NCBI GenBank assembly: GCA_018398765.1
Contig: JAHBMJ010000653.1
Coordinates: 28,501-92,500 of the forward strand
Direction: 5' to 3'
DNA length: 64,000 bases
DNA from: Chromera velia
Lineage: Eukaryota > Sar > Chromeraceae
Program-made: the position numbers and the translations under genes
Part shown: positions 35,151 to 50,989 of the stretch, in pieces
Layout of the letters: every line of letters begins with the position of its first letter
Numbering within the stretch: position 1 is the stretch's first letter
The notes under the pieces: model-generated
What the model was told of the DNA's origin: nothing
Database searches by the model: none
What the model saw: only the letters and a program-made list of their open reading frames with translations

Positions 35151-35595
35151 ATGGATTACGGACGGGCTTTGTGGGCGCAGTTGGGTGAGGAGGGACGGTG
35201 GTCTGCCTGGTGAAAAAAATCTGTCTGTTTCGCAGGCACAGGGGGGCAGTGGCTCAAAAGACCAACTCCGATCGACAAATTGAAGTCGATCTGTCAGGCT
35301 GTCCCGTGTGCAGTTTCAGGTGGGTGGAGAGAAAGAAGTGTGCGTGGAGGAGCCAAGATAAGGTCTGTCGAGACCCCCCGCCTTTTTGTGTTTTTCCTCT
35401 TCGCCTGTCCGTCTCTCCTTCCCGTCAAGGAGTCCGGTGAGTAAGGAGGAGGAAGGGCTTCAAGAAGTCTCGGGCTTGTCAGGACCGGACGCCACCTCCG
35501 GCTTTAGAGGGGGTTGGGGTTCGTCCTCGGGCGTGGTGAAAAGGATGTCGGGAATTTTCGGATTGGTGGTAAAGTCGCCTGACGACCAAAAATGA
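35151..35595 (+). CDS. Three-exon gene, 76-residue protein of unknown function
   Basis: The exons are 35151-35184, 35236-35319 and 35483-35595. Donors are GTGAGG and GTGGGT; acceptors are TTTCGCAG and GCTTGTCAG. Both introns are phase 1 and the frame closes at TGA. The ATG has a favourable AAAATGG context. The protein starts MDYGRALWAQL, continues GGQWLKRPTPIDKLKSICQA with three cysteines in the middle, and ends with a glycine/serine stretch and a hydrophobic IFGLVVK segment before a charged tail. I recognise no family. It resembles small organellar accessory subunits in size only. Introns are 51 and 163 bp. An upstream exon is possible. Confidence 0.55.
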
Positions 35596-36460
35596 TTCTT
35601 CTACTTGCATGCTGCAAGGGGATTGGAGAATGAATAAATGAATGAATGAAAGATGGGATGGGATGGGCGCGTAGATCAGGAAGGGAGAGAGGCAGGGCAT
35701 TGGAGAGTCATTCTCAGACTCAAGACTGGGAAAAGGATGAGAGGGTCCAGCATGGTGGGCAAGAAGCAGGAGAGCTTCGGTCGATCGGACGAAGTGTGGC
35801 CGCACTGGGATGGGGGGAAAGAGAGTGCATTACGCCAAGAGAATCCATGCCAGGGTAGCCTGCACACTGCAGCACGACCTGGACTTTCATGGGGGGGGTG
35901 CATGGGTTCATGATCGATGGATACAAAATCGCATCGGCAGTCGTCAAGACCGTAGCCAGATGGGCAAACGAGCATGCTTTTTGATGGAGCCTCGGCAAGC
36001 TAAAAACCACCTGTCCGTATGACAAGCAGGCAGACTGTACAGTTCACAAAACAGGTTTGGATAAAGTTTCTGGCTAGGTTTCTAGATGAAGTTTACCATA
36101 ATTATGGCATAATAGAGCTAGTATTTAAGCCTAGTAATAGAGTCTAGAATAGAGTTTTACTCGATCTGTTCATTAAAACCTCAGGCTCCACAGCCTACCT
36201 AGCAGTATGTTGGTTGGAATTTCAACCCCTATACCTTATAAAACCACTGTTTTAAACCAAGTTAAATTCTTTAGGAATTTAGTGGAATTTACTTAAGGAA
36301 TTTAGTGGAATCTGATGCTGGATCGATTACTAGATCTGATGGAAGATATTTTTTTCCTTTAAATGTGGGAGCATTTGAAATAAAAGCAGGAGATAATTGC
36401 GTTTATGTCGTCGTTCCAGCCTCTAGCGCCGAGACTGGCGGGTATGAGGGTAATCAACTA
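35596..36460. other. Intergenic DNA becoming AT-rich
   Basis: No gene supported. The frame at 36305-36502 is open for 65 codons and reads protein-like in part (FFPLNVGAFEIKAG). It runs into the MITE beginning at 36461 and is probably a relic. Confidence 0.4.
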
Positions 36461-36720
36461 GGGGTGATCCCAATATATTTATTTACATTAAAGTGGCGAT
36501 AATTTCACTTTAAATAAATAATTTAAAACATTAAAACACTCAAAGAACTTTGAAGAAAAGTTGGAACTGAAACTGAAAGAAAACATCACTTTTCTAGCGC
36601 TCTTTGCTTAGTTCTTTGCAGGGTAGTTTCAAAGTGTGTAAAGGGAAAATTTTAAAGTTTACACTTAAAATCGGGGTGTCATCACTTTATTTAAAAATTT
36701 AAAACTATTGGGATCACCCT
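36461..36720. mobile_element. MITE, 260 bp, TA target (Tc1/mariner or Stowaway-like)
   Basis: Terminal inverted repeats GGGGTGATCCCAATA (left) and AGGGTGATCCCAATA (right, reverse-complemented) enclose AT-rich non-coding DNA. TA lies at 36459-36460 and 36721-36722, the duplication expected for Tc1/mariner-type insertion. Confidence 0.65.
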
Positions 36721-36722
36721 TA

Positions 36723-37619
36723 GGTGATCAAAAAATATATAGTTAAATTTGTGTGATTGGGTTAGTAGAATATATGTAATTATAGGTAATTAGCACCCCT
36801 AATAATTAAAATAGTACTTTTAATTGTATATATTCCTAAAATGCTTAAGAGATATGAAGCAGTTGCACGTCAGCGCCACTGCTTCCTGCCGATGCGTTTA
36901 GTGGTACATTTCACTTAATTCAGAATGCTTCCAGCGATTGATGAACTCGAAGTTGACAGACAATGACACTTGTGTCGCGCAAAAAACATGTCACTAACTC
37001 ACTGTGCATACAGATGTCAATGTCATTAAACTTGCCACAGCATGAACCCATAATCAAAGTAATTGCTCACGCATGGTTTCTATTATTCTCTGTGATAACT
37101 CTACAAAGTAATACTACATGTCATAAACTGTTATGTACCAGCCTGACGGCACTACATACCCACACAGAGAAACCAGTCAAGGCCCGGGCGTGCCAATGGA
37201 ACGGCGCGGCAGGCCGCAAGGCGCGTGACCGTGCAGGGTCTTTCCGGGGCCCTGATAAAGCGATTGATGTATCCTTTTACCAACCCATATCAACCAATCA
37301 CCCAATTGATCACCAATCAGATTCACAGATCGATCTTTCGTTTGCTTTCCTGTCTAATAGTCCATCATGGACTAGGGTGCGCACTTGCATGACTTCTCTG
37401 TATATCTATAACCTGCTTACCGTGTATATGACATGAACCGTAGCTGGCCAAAGCCTAACTAAGTGGTGGCTCATCGGTTTTAACCATTATTAAGCCTCTC
37501 TAACTTTTTTTTTTCCCTATGTGCGGCGCCTAGTCCAGATGATATGCACGAAGCTAGGTGGGGGGAGTTAGATAGAGGGGGGAGTTAGAGGCTCAGCCCA
37601 GAACTTTAAACTCCTTCCC
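36723..37619. other. Intergenic DNA, no gene seen
   Basis: An open frame at 36963-37436 has ordinary intergenic composition and no recognised motif. GGGGCCCTGATAA near 37245 echoes the sequence near 11305. Confidence 0.4.
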
Positions 37620-38610
37620 CTCAGACACATCCCCGACAGAAGCGAGGTTACTAGGAGACCTACTGCTGGAGAGCATTAGATATGCTGATAACCTCGTCAT
37701 CTTCGGATACTTGGAGTCCTCCCAAGACTTCCAAAAGAGGATTGATCGGTTGGCTACCTATTGTAATAAGTGGGGGTTGACAGTGAATCTGAAGAAGACA
37801 AAGGTGATGAGATTGGCAGGTAGAGGGGGAGTAGATGAAATTTATTTCAAGGGTCGGACAGTCGAGTGGGTAGAGAGTTACAGATATCTTGGCTGTCAGG
37901 TTTTTTCTGATGTAAACCCTCGCAAGTCTGTGACCGCCAGACTTGAAGCCGTAGAAAGAGGAGTTGGGGGGGCTATGGGTCTATGTGCGTCAATAGGTAT
38001 GCTCTCCCCCCACAGTCGCATATCCCTTTTTAAGGGGATGTGGGAGCCCGCCGCCACATATTCCCTTGAAGCTCTCCCCATTCAGGAATCTGACATCCGA
38101 TGCTTAGACTCCCTCCAGCTTCGTTTTGTGCGTTGGTCTCTCCGTCTGCCCTGGAATTCTTTTGTGTTTCCTACCCTTGCAGCCGTTGGGCTGAGGCCCA
38201 TGAGAGAGATTCTGAGTATCAGAGTGGGGGGATATTTGAGAAGTCTCTCCCTTGCTTGATTGGCTTTGCCTCAAGCATTGTGAGCATGCCACAAGAGGGG
38301 GGAGTTAAGGGTATGGTCGGGGTCTGTAAAGAAGCTTGTGCAACCCATCAGTCCTGTTCTCCTGAAAGGTGAACCAGATGAGGTCGATTTTAGAATATTA
38401 GATAGCAAGCTGAGAAGGAGAGCGAGAAACAGAGAAGTGAATGAATGGATGGAAGACTGGGTAAACCTGGTCTCTATCATAAAAAGGAGAGGGGGGAGGC
38501 AGGGGAGACAAGAAATAATATTATATGGGAACGTGTCTTTTCCTTTGTCTGCTTGCCTGACCGAATATCAGAAGGAGAATAGTAACAGCCAAGTTTTGAA
38601 CGTTTTGTAA
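37620..38610 (+). pseudogene. 5'-truncated non-LTR reverse transcriptase fragment
   Basis: The fragment opens at the catalytic box, reading IRYADNLVIFGY (YADN in place of YADD). It continues through the thumb region (WGLTVNLKKTKVMRLAG, YRYLGCQVF, then a GAMGLCASIGMLSP segment) to a stop at 38257-38259. A frameshift leads to a second segment (about 38338-38610) with RARNREVNEWMEDWVN. That segment is alignable with REAQEWLDNW in the next copy. The finger domain and endonuclease are missing, so it is an inactive relic. Confidence 0.85.
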
Positions 38611-39319
38611 AATTGATTCTCGGAAGCTTGGTGAAGGGGAGGGGAGGCTCATAGTCTACCTTGGCAGAACCTCTCTTCAAGCAGTTCTTGTCTTCCCCCC
38701 TTTGTTGTGCGCCATTGTTAGAGGGGGGGCAAACCATGGGGGGAGGGTTGAATCAATTTACAAAGCTTATAAAGAGAGAAGTTGGGAGAAATTGATTGAC
38801 TGAGTGATCTCTGGTATAGGCGACTGGAGCGTATATCAATAGAAGAAGTGTGTGAGCATGGAGAGAGACAGGAAGCCCGAGGGAGTAAGGGGGTGGGGCA
38901 GGCTGAGGAGTAGGTAAGGCGGTACTTCTCGCTTCTTCTTCAGAGGGACGCCCGAAAGGCCAGTGCTCTCATTGCTGCATGCCTAAGACCGGACTGATCG
39001 ATCCTGGGGAGCAGTATGCCAGTGTTTTGCTAGCTACTAGTAGTCCTAAAGTTCGGCCGCTTTAGGTGAGCATTCGCTAGCATGCTCTTAGCTTGCAATA
39101 TGACATGAATGCTCATAGACTGCCCTTTGACATTGAGATACGATGGCTGGCAGGTTAAGTCACCTCATCATCATCATCATCAGGTACGAAGGCCAAGAGA
39201 CTCTAGAAGAGACTATTTAAATTATTTACTAGAACTGAGAACAAATGAAAAAATAACGTCGTAAAAAAATATAATGCATACAATTTGGAAGCAATTTGAG
39301 TACATATAACTAGGCATAT

Positions 39320-40740
39320 TTGGTCGTTCTGTTTGGTTGTTCTTCGTATGAGCTTCAAGCGAGAATGAATAAATTGGCGGAATATTGTCAGACATGGGGC
39401 CTCACGGTCAATTTGAAAAAGATAAAAGTAATGAGGCTTTCCTGCAGCAAGGAGAATATTAGTCAGCCAATCTTCTTTGAAGGGAAGGAAGTTGAGAGAA
39501 CGGGCCAGTATAAGTATTTAGGCTACACCTTTTTTGAAGGTGGATCTCTCCGTTTCTTTGTGAGACATCGCCTGGAAGTGGTAGAGAGGACACTCGGAGG
39601 GGTTATTGGGCTCTGTGTTTCTCTTGGTCGTCTCTCCCCGACTTTGAAAATTATGCTCTTTTGGGGCCTGCAGATTCCTGTGGCCCTTTATGGGCTAGAA
39701 GCGTTTTCCCTCAGTCAGGCAGACATGAAAGCGTTGGATGATTTGCAACTACATTTTGTTAGATAAGTTTTCGGCCTTCCCCGCAATTCGTTTCGTGTCC
39801 CCTCCCTCTTCAGCTCCGGCCTTTGCCCGATATGGGCTATCTTGACTAAAAGAGTGGGGGGTTTTTTACGTAGCCTCTCCTTAACATCCTACTGTGTGCC
39901 CGCTGGCTTTTTAGATCTCTGTAAAGACGGCTTTTATGGCGATTGGTAGAGGTCCGTCAAGCTGTTGGTGGGACCTTTCGCTCCTGAACTCTTCTCTGTC
40001 GAGGGGGTGCCTTCGGGCCCGGGAGAGAAAGCTGCATTAAAAAGAAAGCTCGCGGTAGAAGGGAGAGGTAGGGAGGCACAAGAATGGTTGGACAACTGGT
40101 TTGTAGCTACCTCCCGTTCTTTGCAAAAAGAGGGCCGGCAGGGCAGGGGAGGGCAGGCAGGATGAGGGGGGGTTTTCCCTAATGGAGTGAGGCCTTTGGT
40201 CTTCCAAGTCGAACATCCGTCTAGACAGCGTTTGGCCCATCTTGTCATGAGAGGATGGATCGGCTCAAGCGGGCGGCGTGTTCCTATGGTTCGACCTCTC
40301 CCTAGGAGGCTGCTCTGTTCGGAGGCCAACGTCAGGCCGATTGCCCGTGCACTGTTGGGAAGGGGGGGGGGAGTTCCAAACGGGGAGGTAGAGACGGTCT
40401 GCGAGCACTGCCCCCTCGATTTGCATGGGCGTGGCCATCTGTCAGTGAATGATGTTGTCCATAAGTTGACTGAATGCAAAGGGACCGAAAGGAAGAGGGG
40501 ACGCATGAATAGGCTTTTGGAAGAAGTAAGAAACGCTCACTCTAAGTTAAACTTGATTGTATGGGTACAACAAATGGCTAAGCAGCAGTTGGGACGGGGT
40601 GTGAGCGAAAATGAGAAGAAAGTGAGGGAGATCTTCACACTTCTCCTCGAAAAGCACCCTATTGCAGGCGCATGGGCGATCTCCGATTGCCTTCGTAAGG
40701 AGCTGTGTGTGTTCCCTCAGTCTGTCCTTCTTTCTCTTTT
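39320..40740 (+). pseudogene. 5'-truncated non-LTR retrotransposon C-terminal part with zinc-knuckle-like end
   Basis: One reading frame runs from about 39320 to 40740, broken by three in-frame stops (39764, about 39948, 40163). It contains WGLTVNLKKIKVMRLS, YKYLGYTFFEGG, GLEAFSLSQADMKALDDL and REAQEWLDNW, then a CEHC...H....HKLTEC cluster. This resembles the C-terminal zinc-knuckle of LINE-type elements. Because the frame is otherwise intact this is the youngest of the three copies. It runs into a pyrimidine (TTTC) tract and a GATT repeat at 40946. Confidence 0.85.
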
Positions 40741-40744
40741 CTTC

Positions 40745-40781
<37 letters not shown>

Positions 40782-40800
40782 TTTCTTTTTTTTTTTTTTT

Positions 40801-40838
<38 letters not shown>

Positions 40839-40840
40839 TT
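40738..40840. repeat. (TTTC)n-(T)n-(TTTC)n tract
   Basis: Pyrimidine microsatellite with a central T run, at the 3' side of the retrotransposon relic. Confidence 0.95.
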
Positions 40841-40945
40841 TTCCCTCACTTCCTCTCATTCTTTCCCCGTTGTTGTTCATTCTTGACGACCATACTTGTT
40901 TTTGAGGGGAATATTTCGTTATGTCAGTCCGAGTGTGTGTCATCC

Positions 40946-40971
40946 GATTGATTGATTGATTGATTGATGAA
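40946..40971. repeat. (GATT)n tract
   Basis: About six GATT units. Candidate 3' tail of the adjoining non-LTR element. Confidence 0.85.
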
Positions 40972-42014
40972 CAAACAAGGGCGGAACGGAATCAATCGGG
41001 GGGTGAGCGAAAAGCATATGGGGGGGAAACGCGAGACGGACGACCCCAAGAGGCCCAGGCTGCGGGGTTCAGATTGCACTCCTTGCGTAAGCGTGGGAGG
41101 CGGTGGGAGGTGATGGGCTCGAGCCTGCACGGGTACGGGGGGGCACGCGGGGCGCTCGTGCTCGTACGGTTCACAAGCAGGTCTGCGAGCAGGGTGTATG
41201 TTACATGCGGCTTCTCCGTTCTCCTTCTGCCTTTTTCTCCCCTTTTTAAATTTTTTTATCATGCTTACTACTTGCAATTTCACTCCCCTGGAAAACAAGT
41301 CGTGCTTCAGGGATAAACCGATTGAACTGACTGAACTGACCGAACTGCAGGAACTAAACTGAGAGAGAAACCTTTGCTTGTACGTCTTCGGCAGAAAAAA
41401 TAGGGAATCAAAGGAGATTGGGAGTTCTGATCTTTTTCTCTCTCCGTCTCCTTCCATTCCGCCTCAGGTGATTTTCTTTAGAGGTCATCTGACAGACCTC
41501 TAACTGACACGAACTGACAGAAGGAATCTCACTGGCCCGTGACCCTTGGGAAAAAAAAAAGACACAGAAACAGAAGGGTCCATCTCCGTCCTTTCTGTTC
41601 CCCCTGAGGTACTTGTTTTTTCCCTTTCCTTCTCGTTTCCCCCTCCGTTCGGGCGTGCCAGTGCTGTTCTGGCGCTTTGATCGGTCATGGGGACCTTCTT
41701 CCGGGTGAAATGCAGGCAGTCCTCGATCGTCTGAAGGGTGGGATAGAGAGCATGTTGTAACTCAGCCTGTAAGAGAACTACTAGATGAAGCAAAAGCCTG
41801 TTTGCTTAGAGGTGGAGCCACCCTCCACTTCCATCCGCCTCCCCACCCTTGTCAGGCTCCCATCGATTCAATTTACCCCAGTGGGGCCTAAGTCGAAAGT
41901 TTAACTCTATGTATGACGCTCTAGGTTGGCCAGAGTCTATACGGCTCACAGGCTTTAACCCCATACATCATCATCATCATCATATAATTTATTCTGTATG
42001 CATGGAATCGATCA
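40972..42014. other. Spacer downstream of the aconitase X gene
   Basis: No supported gene. ATC/CATCAT repeats near 41960-41985 and a few pyrimidine-rich runs only. Confidence 0.45.
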
Positions 42015-44234
42015 TCACCAGTGAAACTCTGTGTGCTGTGATGATTTGCACACTCTGCATGGTGAAGGAAATTCACAATGAGATCGGCAGTGTGCCTTCC
42101 CGCCGCCAACGGCAGCCAATCGCGACCGAGGAGCGAAATTCGAAACCCAAGCCGGAAGCGACGGTGCTTGGTCGCTGACAGCCGCGTCTACACACGCACT
42201 GAGGCTGCCGAATCGTACGCACTCCAGCGGATGGCCTTGACTGGCCGCAAGGCCAGGGGCGTAGTGAGCGTATTTGGCTGAGTTGGTCATCACCGCCCGT
42301 GTCCCTGCGGGGAGAACGGAGGGGAAACACCAACAAGTGTCGGTCACAAATTCAACGCCAAAATATTTCAACACAGAAGCATGTCCTGCTTTCTCCGCCT
42401 GTTCCAACACCTCACGTCCCAACGTGATAATTACTCGAACCCCCTCCCGCTTCTTTACTGAAAAAAATCTCCCTTCCTCTGACCCCTCTGCTGTCCCAAC
42501 ACACAGCCCACACCTCTTCCGAACGAGCGCTGCTAACGACGCCGTCTCCTCGAGGGAAAAATGGGGATTTCCGAGGGCAATCAGGTCTACTGTACCACTG
42601 GAAGTGCACGTCTGCTCTTCACCCCCACTATCTTGGCTGACAGTACCCGACTGTGTCGGAGACTCAGACTCTCCTTCTTCCTCTCTAATGGGTGGAGCAT
42701 CGGCTCCCTCTCCCCCCTTGTCTGCCCCCGACTGACGCACGCCTGCTGACTCAACCTCGGATTCCCCCCTCACCCCAATGACCCCCCCCTCCTTCTGTGG
42801 AGGAACTGCGCCAACGTCGAGCGCCAGCCAGGCTCCGGACAGGTCTTCGACTGTCAGGCAGACTGTCGGAAGTGCATGCGCACCGTTCTGCGCAGCTGTA
42901 TCTGATTCTTTTTGGGTCACTTCAGGTCTCTTGGGAGTGACCCCTGTCATGTGGAACAGGGGAACAGCACTGGAAGTTCCCAAGGCTGCTGAGAAACTTT
43001 TCAGCTGATCTCGGGTCACCCCAACCGCCTCCAGTCCGTCAATCAACGGTACCCTTGTACCACACCGATGCCCGCACAGATACCCCAAAACAGAAAAAAA
43101 TGAGTCCCGATCCTGCCCACCCAGCAGAGCCTCCCCATGATCTCTCACCACCTCACTCACGTCCAACCGCATCGAGGGAGATCGTCCGCTCTCTAAATGC
43201 GCACCTGCAGCGGGCGCTTTTCCTGTCAAGGCTGCGCAGATGTCCAGATAGTCTGCGTACTTCTGTGTTCGCGCGCCCAGGACACTGTTTGCAAAAATTA
43301 CCGCATTGCTCTCCCCCCACGCCACGTCCTCGTGCTGGGTAGGCGCAGACTGAAGGAGATACGGAGCACAGGTAAAAGAAGGGGATGCACCCAAAGTCAC
43401 ATACGCGTCAGCAAGCGCTGCCGACCCCTTCCCCAGTTCCTCATCCACCCCCTGATCTTTCCAGTATCGTCTGTCTGCAGAAATCGCGTTCAAAGTGGTG
43501 GGCACCACAACGCGCCCCCCGAGCTCGACGAGCATCTGGGCGAACCTCAGCCCTCCGGGGCCTATGTAGCAGCAGCCGTCTATATGGGCTTGGCTGATTC
43601 GGATCAAACGGGGAGCCCCCTGAATGGAGGCAACTCTCGCAACGATGCGCAGTGCAATGCGATGGGCCTCTGATACTTTCTGTCCATCACTAGATCCCTC
43701 GAGGATCGCTCGCTCTTCGGTGGAAAGTTCTAAATCCCCAATATTGAATTTCGGTGCCACTCTGATCTCCTTCTTATTCTGTGAGACGAGTTTCCCACTG
43801 ATTTCTTTCTCATCATGTGCAGACACCTCACCGTTCTGTACTTTCACAAAATTCGCCCCACTCGACCAGATGACCTCGAAACTTTCCTCCCCGACAGACA
43901 CCACGGGGATCGAGACGGCAAACAGTTCCTCTGCCACGATCACACCGAGAGCCACTATGAAGTCAGGCTCTCTCAGAACGATCGCAGCAGGCGCAACCCC
44001 ATTCAAGAGAAGCTCCAAAAGCGCTTGGCTACCGGTGCAGGAGCCTCGTCCGTTGGGGATCGCAAGAACTGACCCTGCCAGGCGCTGACCGTGCAGCGGG
44101 TGGGTGTGGTCGACTACAGCAGACGTCACTACATCGACCCCTCCCCAGAAACTGAGACCAGTCTGACTTGCAAGCAAAGGCCCACTCCCCAAGCCACTAA
44201 CCAACTCTCGCCCAGAAATCGAAAACGAATTCAT
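42015..44234 (-). CDS. Aconitase X (AcnX) with fused swivel and catalytic domains, intronless
   Basis: AcnX proteins are Fe-S hydro-lyases. Characterised members dehydrate cis-3-hydroxy-L-proline (bacteria) or mevalonate 5-phosphate (archaea). This one is a single open frame of about 739 residues. I start it at the ATG at 44234 because SFSISGREL matches the usual swivel-domain start; the frame stays open 40 codons further upstream. Swivel motifs (DUF126-like) are SFWGGVD, HPLHGQRLAG and NGRGSCTGSQALLELLLNG. Catalytic motifs (DUF521-like) are HIDGCCYIGPGGLRFA, VPTTLNAIS, TCAPY, WGESNAVIFANSVLGART, DICAALTGKAP, GNPHFSLEE, DTCWCF and MTNSAKYAHYAPG. About 70 Glu/Ser/Gly-rich residues interrupt the catalytic domain after VEDLSGAWLALDVG. 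The substrate cannot be told from sequence. Fusion and lack of introns contrast with all neighbours. Confidence 0.93.
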   Translation of the reverse strand: MNSFSISGRELVSGLGSGPLLASQTGLSFWGGVDVVTSAVVDHTHPLHGQRLAGSVLAIPNGRGSCTGSQALLELLLNGVAPAAIVLREPDFIVALGVIVAEELFAVSIPVVSVGEESFEVIWSSGANFVKVQNGEVSAHDEKEISGKLVSQNKKEIRVAPKFNIGDLELSTEERAILEGSSDGQKVSEAHRIALRIVARVASIQGAPRLIRISQAHIDGCCYIGPGGLRFAQMLVELGGRVVVPTTLNAISADRRYWKDQGVDEELGKGSAALADAYVTLGASPSFTCAPYLLQSAPTQHEDVAWGESNAVIFANSVLGARTQKYADYLDICAALTGKAPAAGAHLESGRSPSMRLDVSEVVRDHGEALLGGQDRDSFFSVLGYLCGHRCGTRVPLIDGLEAVGVTRDQLKSFSAALGTSSAVPLFHMTGVTPKRPEVTQKESDTAAQNGAHALPTVCLTVEDLSGAWLALDVGAVPPQKEGGVIGVRGESEVESAGVRQSGADKGGEGADAPPIREEEGESESPTQSGTVSQDSGGEEQTCTSSGTVDLIALGNPHFSLEETASLAALVRKRCGLCVGTAEGSEEGRFFSVKKREGVRVIITLGREVLEQAEKAGHASVLKYFGVEFVTDTCWCFPSVLPAGTRAVMTNSAKYAHYAPGLAASQGHPLECVRFGSLSACVDAAVSDQAPSLPAWVSNFAPRSRLAAVGGGKAHCRSHCEFPSPCRVCKSSQHTEFHW

Positions 44235-46302
44235 CTCTCTGCTCAGGAACGAATCATTCACGGAGACGGCTGAAAAGGACTCATATATACATGCAAACAA
44301 TTCAAAAAATCGGTGGACTGCATACATGCTGGAATGCCACGGGCCACGGCTCACCCAACTGTACTACATTTCTCGTTTGTCGTAGCAAGCTGGTTCAATG
44401 GAGGGTGTGATGCAGCAATGTTTACAGAAGGAGCATTACAAAGGTGGGCTGGAAGAAGAATAGAGAAGAGACGCGGAGAGACGGCGGGGCCCGCGGCAAC
44501 TTAGGCCAAGATAGGTAAAGATAGGTCAAGGCATACACTGGCATGCGGAGGCCCATCATTGAAAGCCAAACAATTTTCTTACGGGCCCCTTACGACGATG
44601 GTGACCGGGAGTGAACACTAAGTGACTAAGTATTAGACAAAACGCCTACTAAACAAAGACTATATCAAATATGAAAAAAAAAAAAATATTTCCGTAAAAA
44701 ATATATATAAAAAAATCTTACGGGCCTATACGTCTCAGCATACTACAAAGCGCATAGCATAGGGGACCTGCATATCTATACGCATTCCTAGATCTTCCTT
44801 TACTATCACGTCTAATCACGTTTTTTTTTATTTTTTTCCTTACGAGCCCGTTCTAGCATATTAGTATGAATCGCTACATGCATGATACTTCTTTTTTTCC
44901 ACTGGGTGACAGCCTGGGTTATGGGGTCCTCGAGGTTCCCAAGTCGTAAGTCACATTAAAACTGATCGATGGGTAAGGTAGAACAGAGTTGCTTCTAGAC
45001 TCAAATAGGCTCAAAGTCGTACCTCAAAATTGGATCAAAAGGAAAGACAACTCGATTAATCGAATACGATCTGACAAACTACATGCAGGCGAGATCCGCT
45101 CTTCCCAGCGTCTTTCATATACAGGGATGTGATATACATACGAAACCTTTGATCATCCATACCAACCTTTTTTCGTTTTTGAGTTAACAATCCTTTTTTC
45201 GTTTTTAAGTGGGAAAACCTAGTGGTTTAATAAACAGTCAATGGTTTAAATTAAAATGAGATTTTACGTTTTTTTAAAAAAAGTATTTTAAACTATATCC
45301 CATCATATTAAAGACTAGCTATAACAAGTTTTAAAAAATGAATGTTACACTGGATGAATTAATGGTAAATTAACATCAACAATTCTGTCAGTGTAATCTC
45401 TTCTTCAGACGGATGGTTCTAAATCGTTATGACGCTCTGCATGTGCTATCTATTTTTTTCCCCCTATTTTCTTCCTGTTTTTCACATTCAAAGGCATTTA
45501 CATCAAAAGATCCGAATTTAAGGTCCTTCTGTTTTGTGTCAGCGTTGTCTGCCAGACGCCGCATGGATTTTTTAGGGAGGGGAGTTAAGAAAACACATAC
45601 ACGGACCCATCGGTCAACCGAATGCATTTGCACACTCATCGACTGCATGCACGAAAGTGACACTGGAACAAAAAGAAAGACTTGTCAAGTATAGCAGGTT
45701 CGAAGTAGTTCGAAGTCAAGACTGATGCATTGACCACTACGCTGGCTCCTGCCAGCTGAATGTGGGTCGTATAGCGATAGAAAGGTTCGAAACAGACACA
45801 GCAATGATCAAGCAGGAACCAACAACAAACAGGCAGGAACCAACAACAAACAGGGAGATCTACCGAAATTTCCTTAGTTCTTTTCCTCTTCTGACCTCGA
45901 AGCGCCCCGCTCATCCATTCTCTCATTCAGTCTCGGGTACGCACACTTCTCTCTTCCCCCCTCCTGACCGTTCGACGCTGCGGATCGATTTCGTTCACAT
46001 CTATTACAATCTATCCGTCTTTCCTCATTGGGCCCTTTCCCCTCTCCCGCTTCCCTCTTTCTTGCAGCTTTTCCCGTACGTTCAGGTCCCTAATGAGCGA
46101 AGACCTCGCACACCTCTCGACCCTTCTGGAAAGAAACTCCAAAGCATTCCCTCCCTTCTTTCCTGCAGCATGACTGACTAAAAGACAGACTGACTGACTT
46201 ACTAAAGGAAGTACGCGACCTCGACAAAATAAGTGAAAAAGGAAAGAACAAAAGGGGGAGAAAGGAAAGAGAAAGAGTTACGTTTCTTGCCCCTGGCTTG
46301 CT
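44235..46302. other. AT-rich intergenic region between aconitase X and thermospermine synthase
   Basis: Long A/T runs at 44670-44720 and 44820-44840, and the AT-rich stretch 45150-45360. No exon chain or protein is recognisable. Both flanking genes are on the minus strand, so it holds the aconitase X promoter and the 3' end of the thermospermine synthase gene. Confidence 0.5.

Positions 46303-50989
<4,687 letters not shown>

Noticed and set aside
44660-45360. AT-rich stretch as organellar or centromeric DNA
   Set aside because: Too short, with no organellar genes or tandem satellite. It is ordinary AT-rich spacer.
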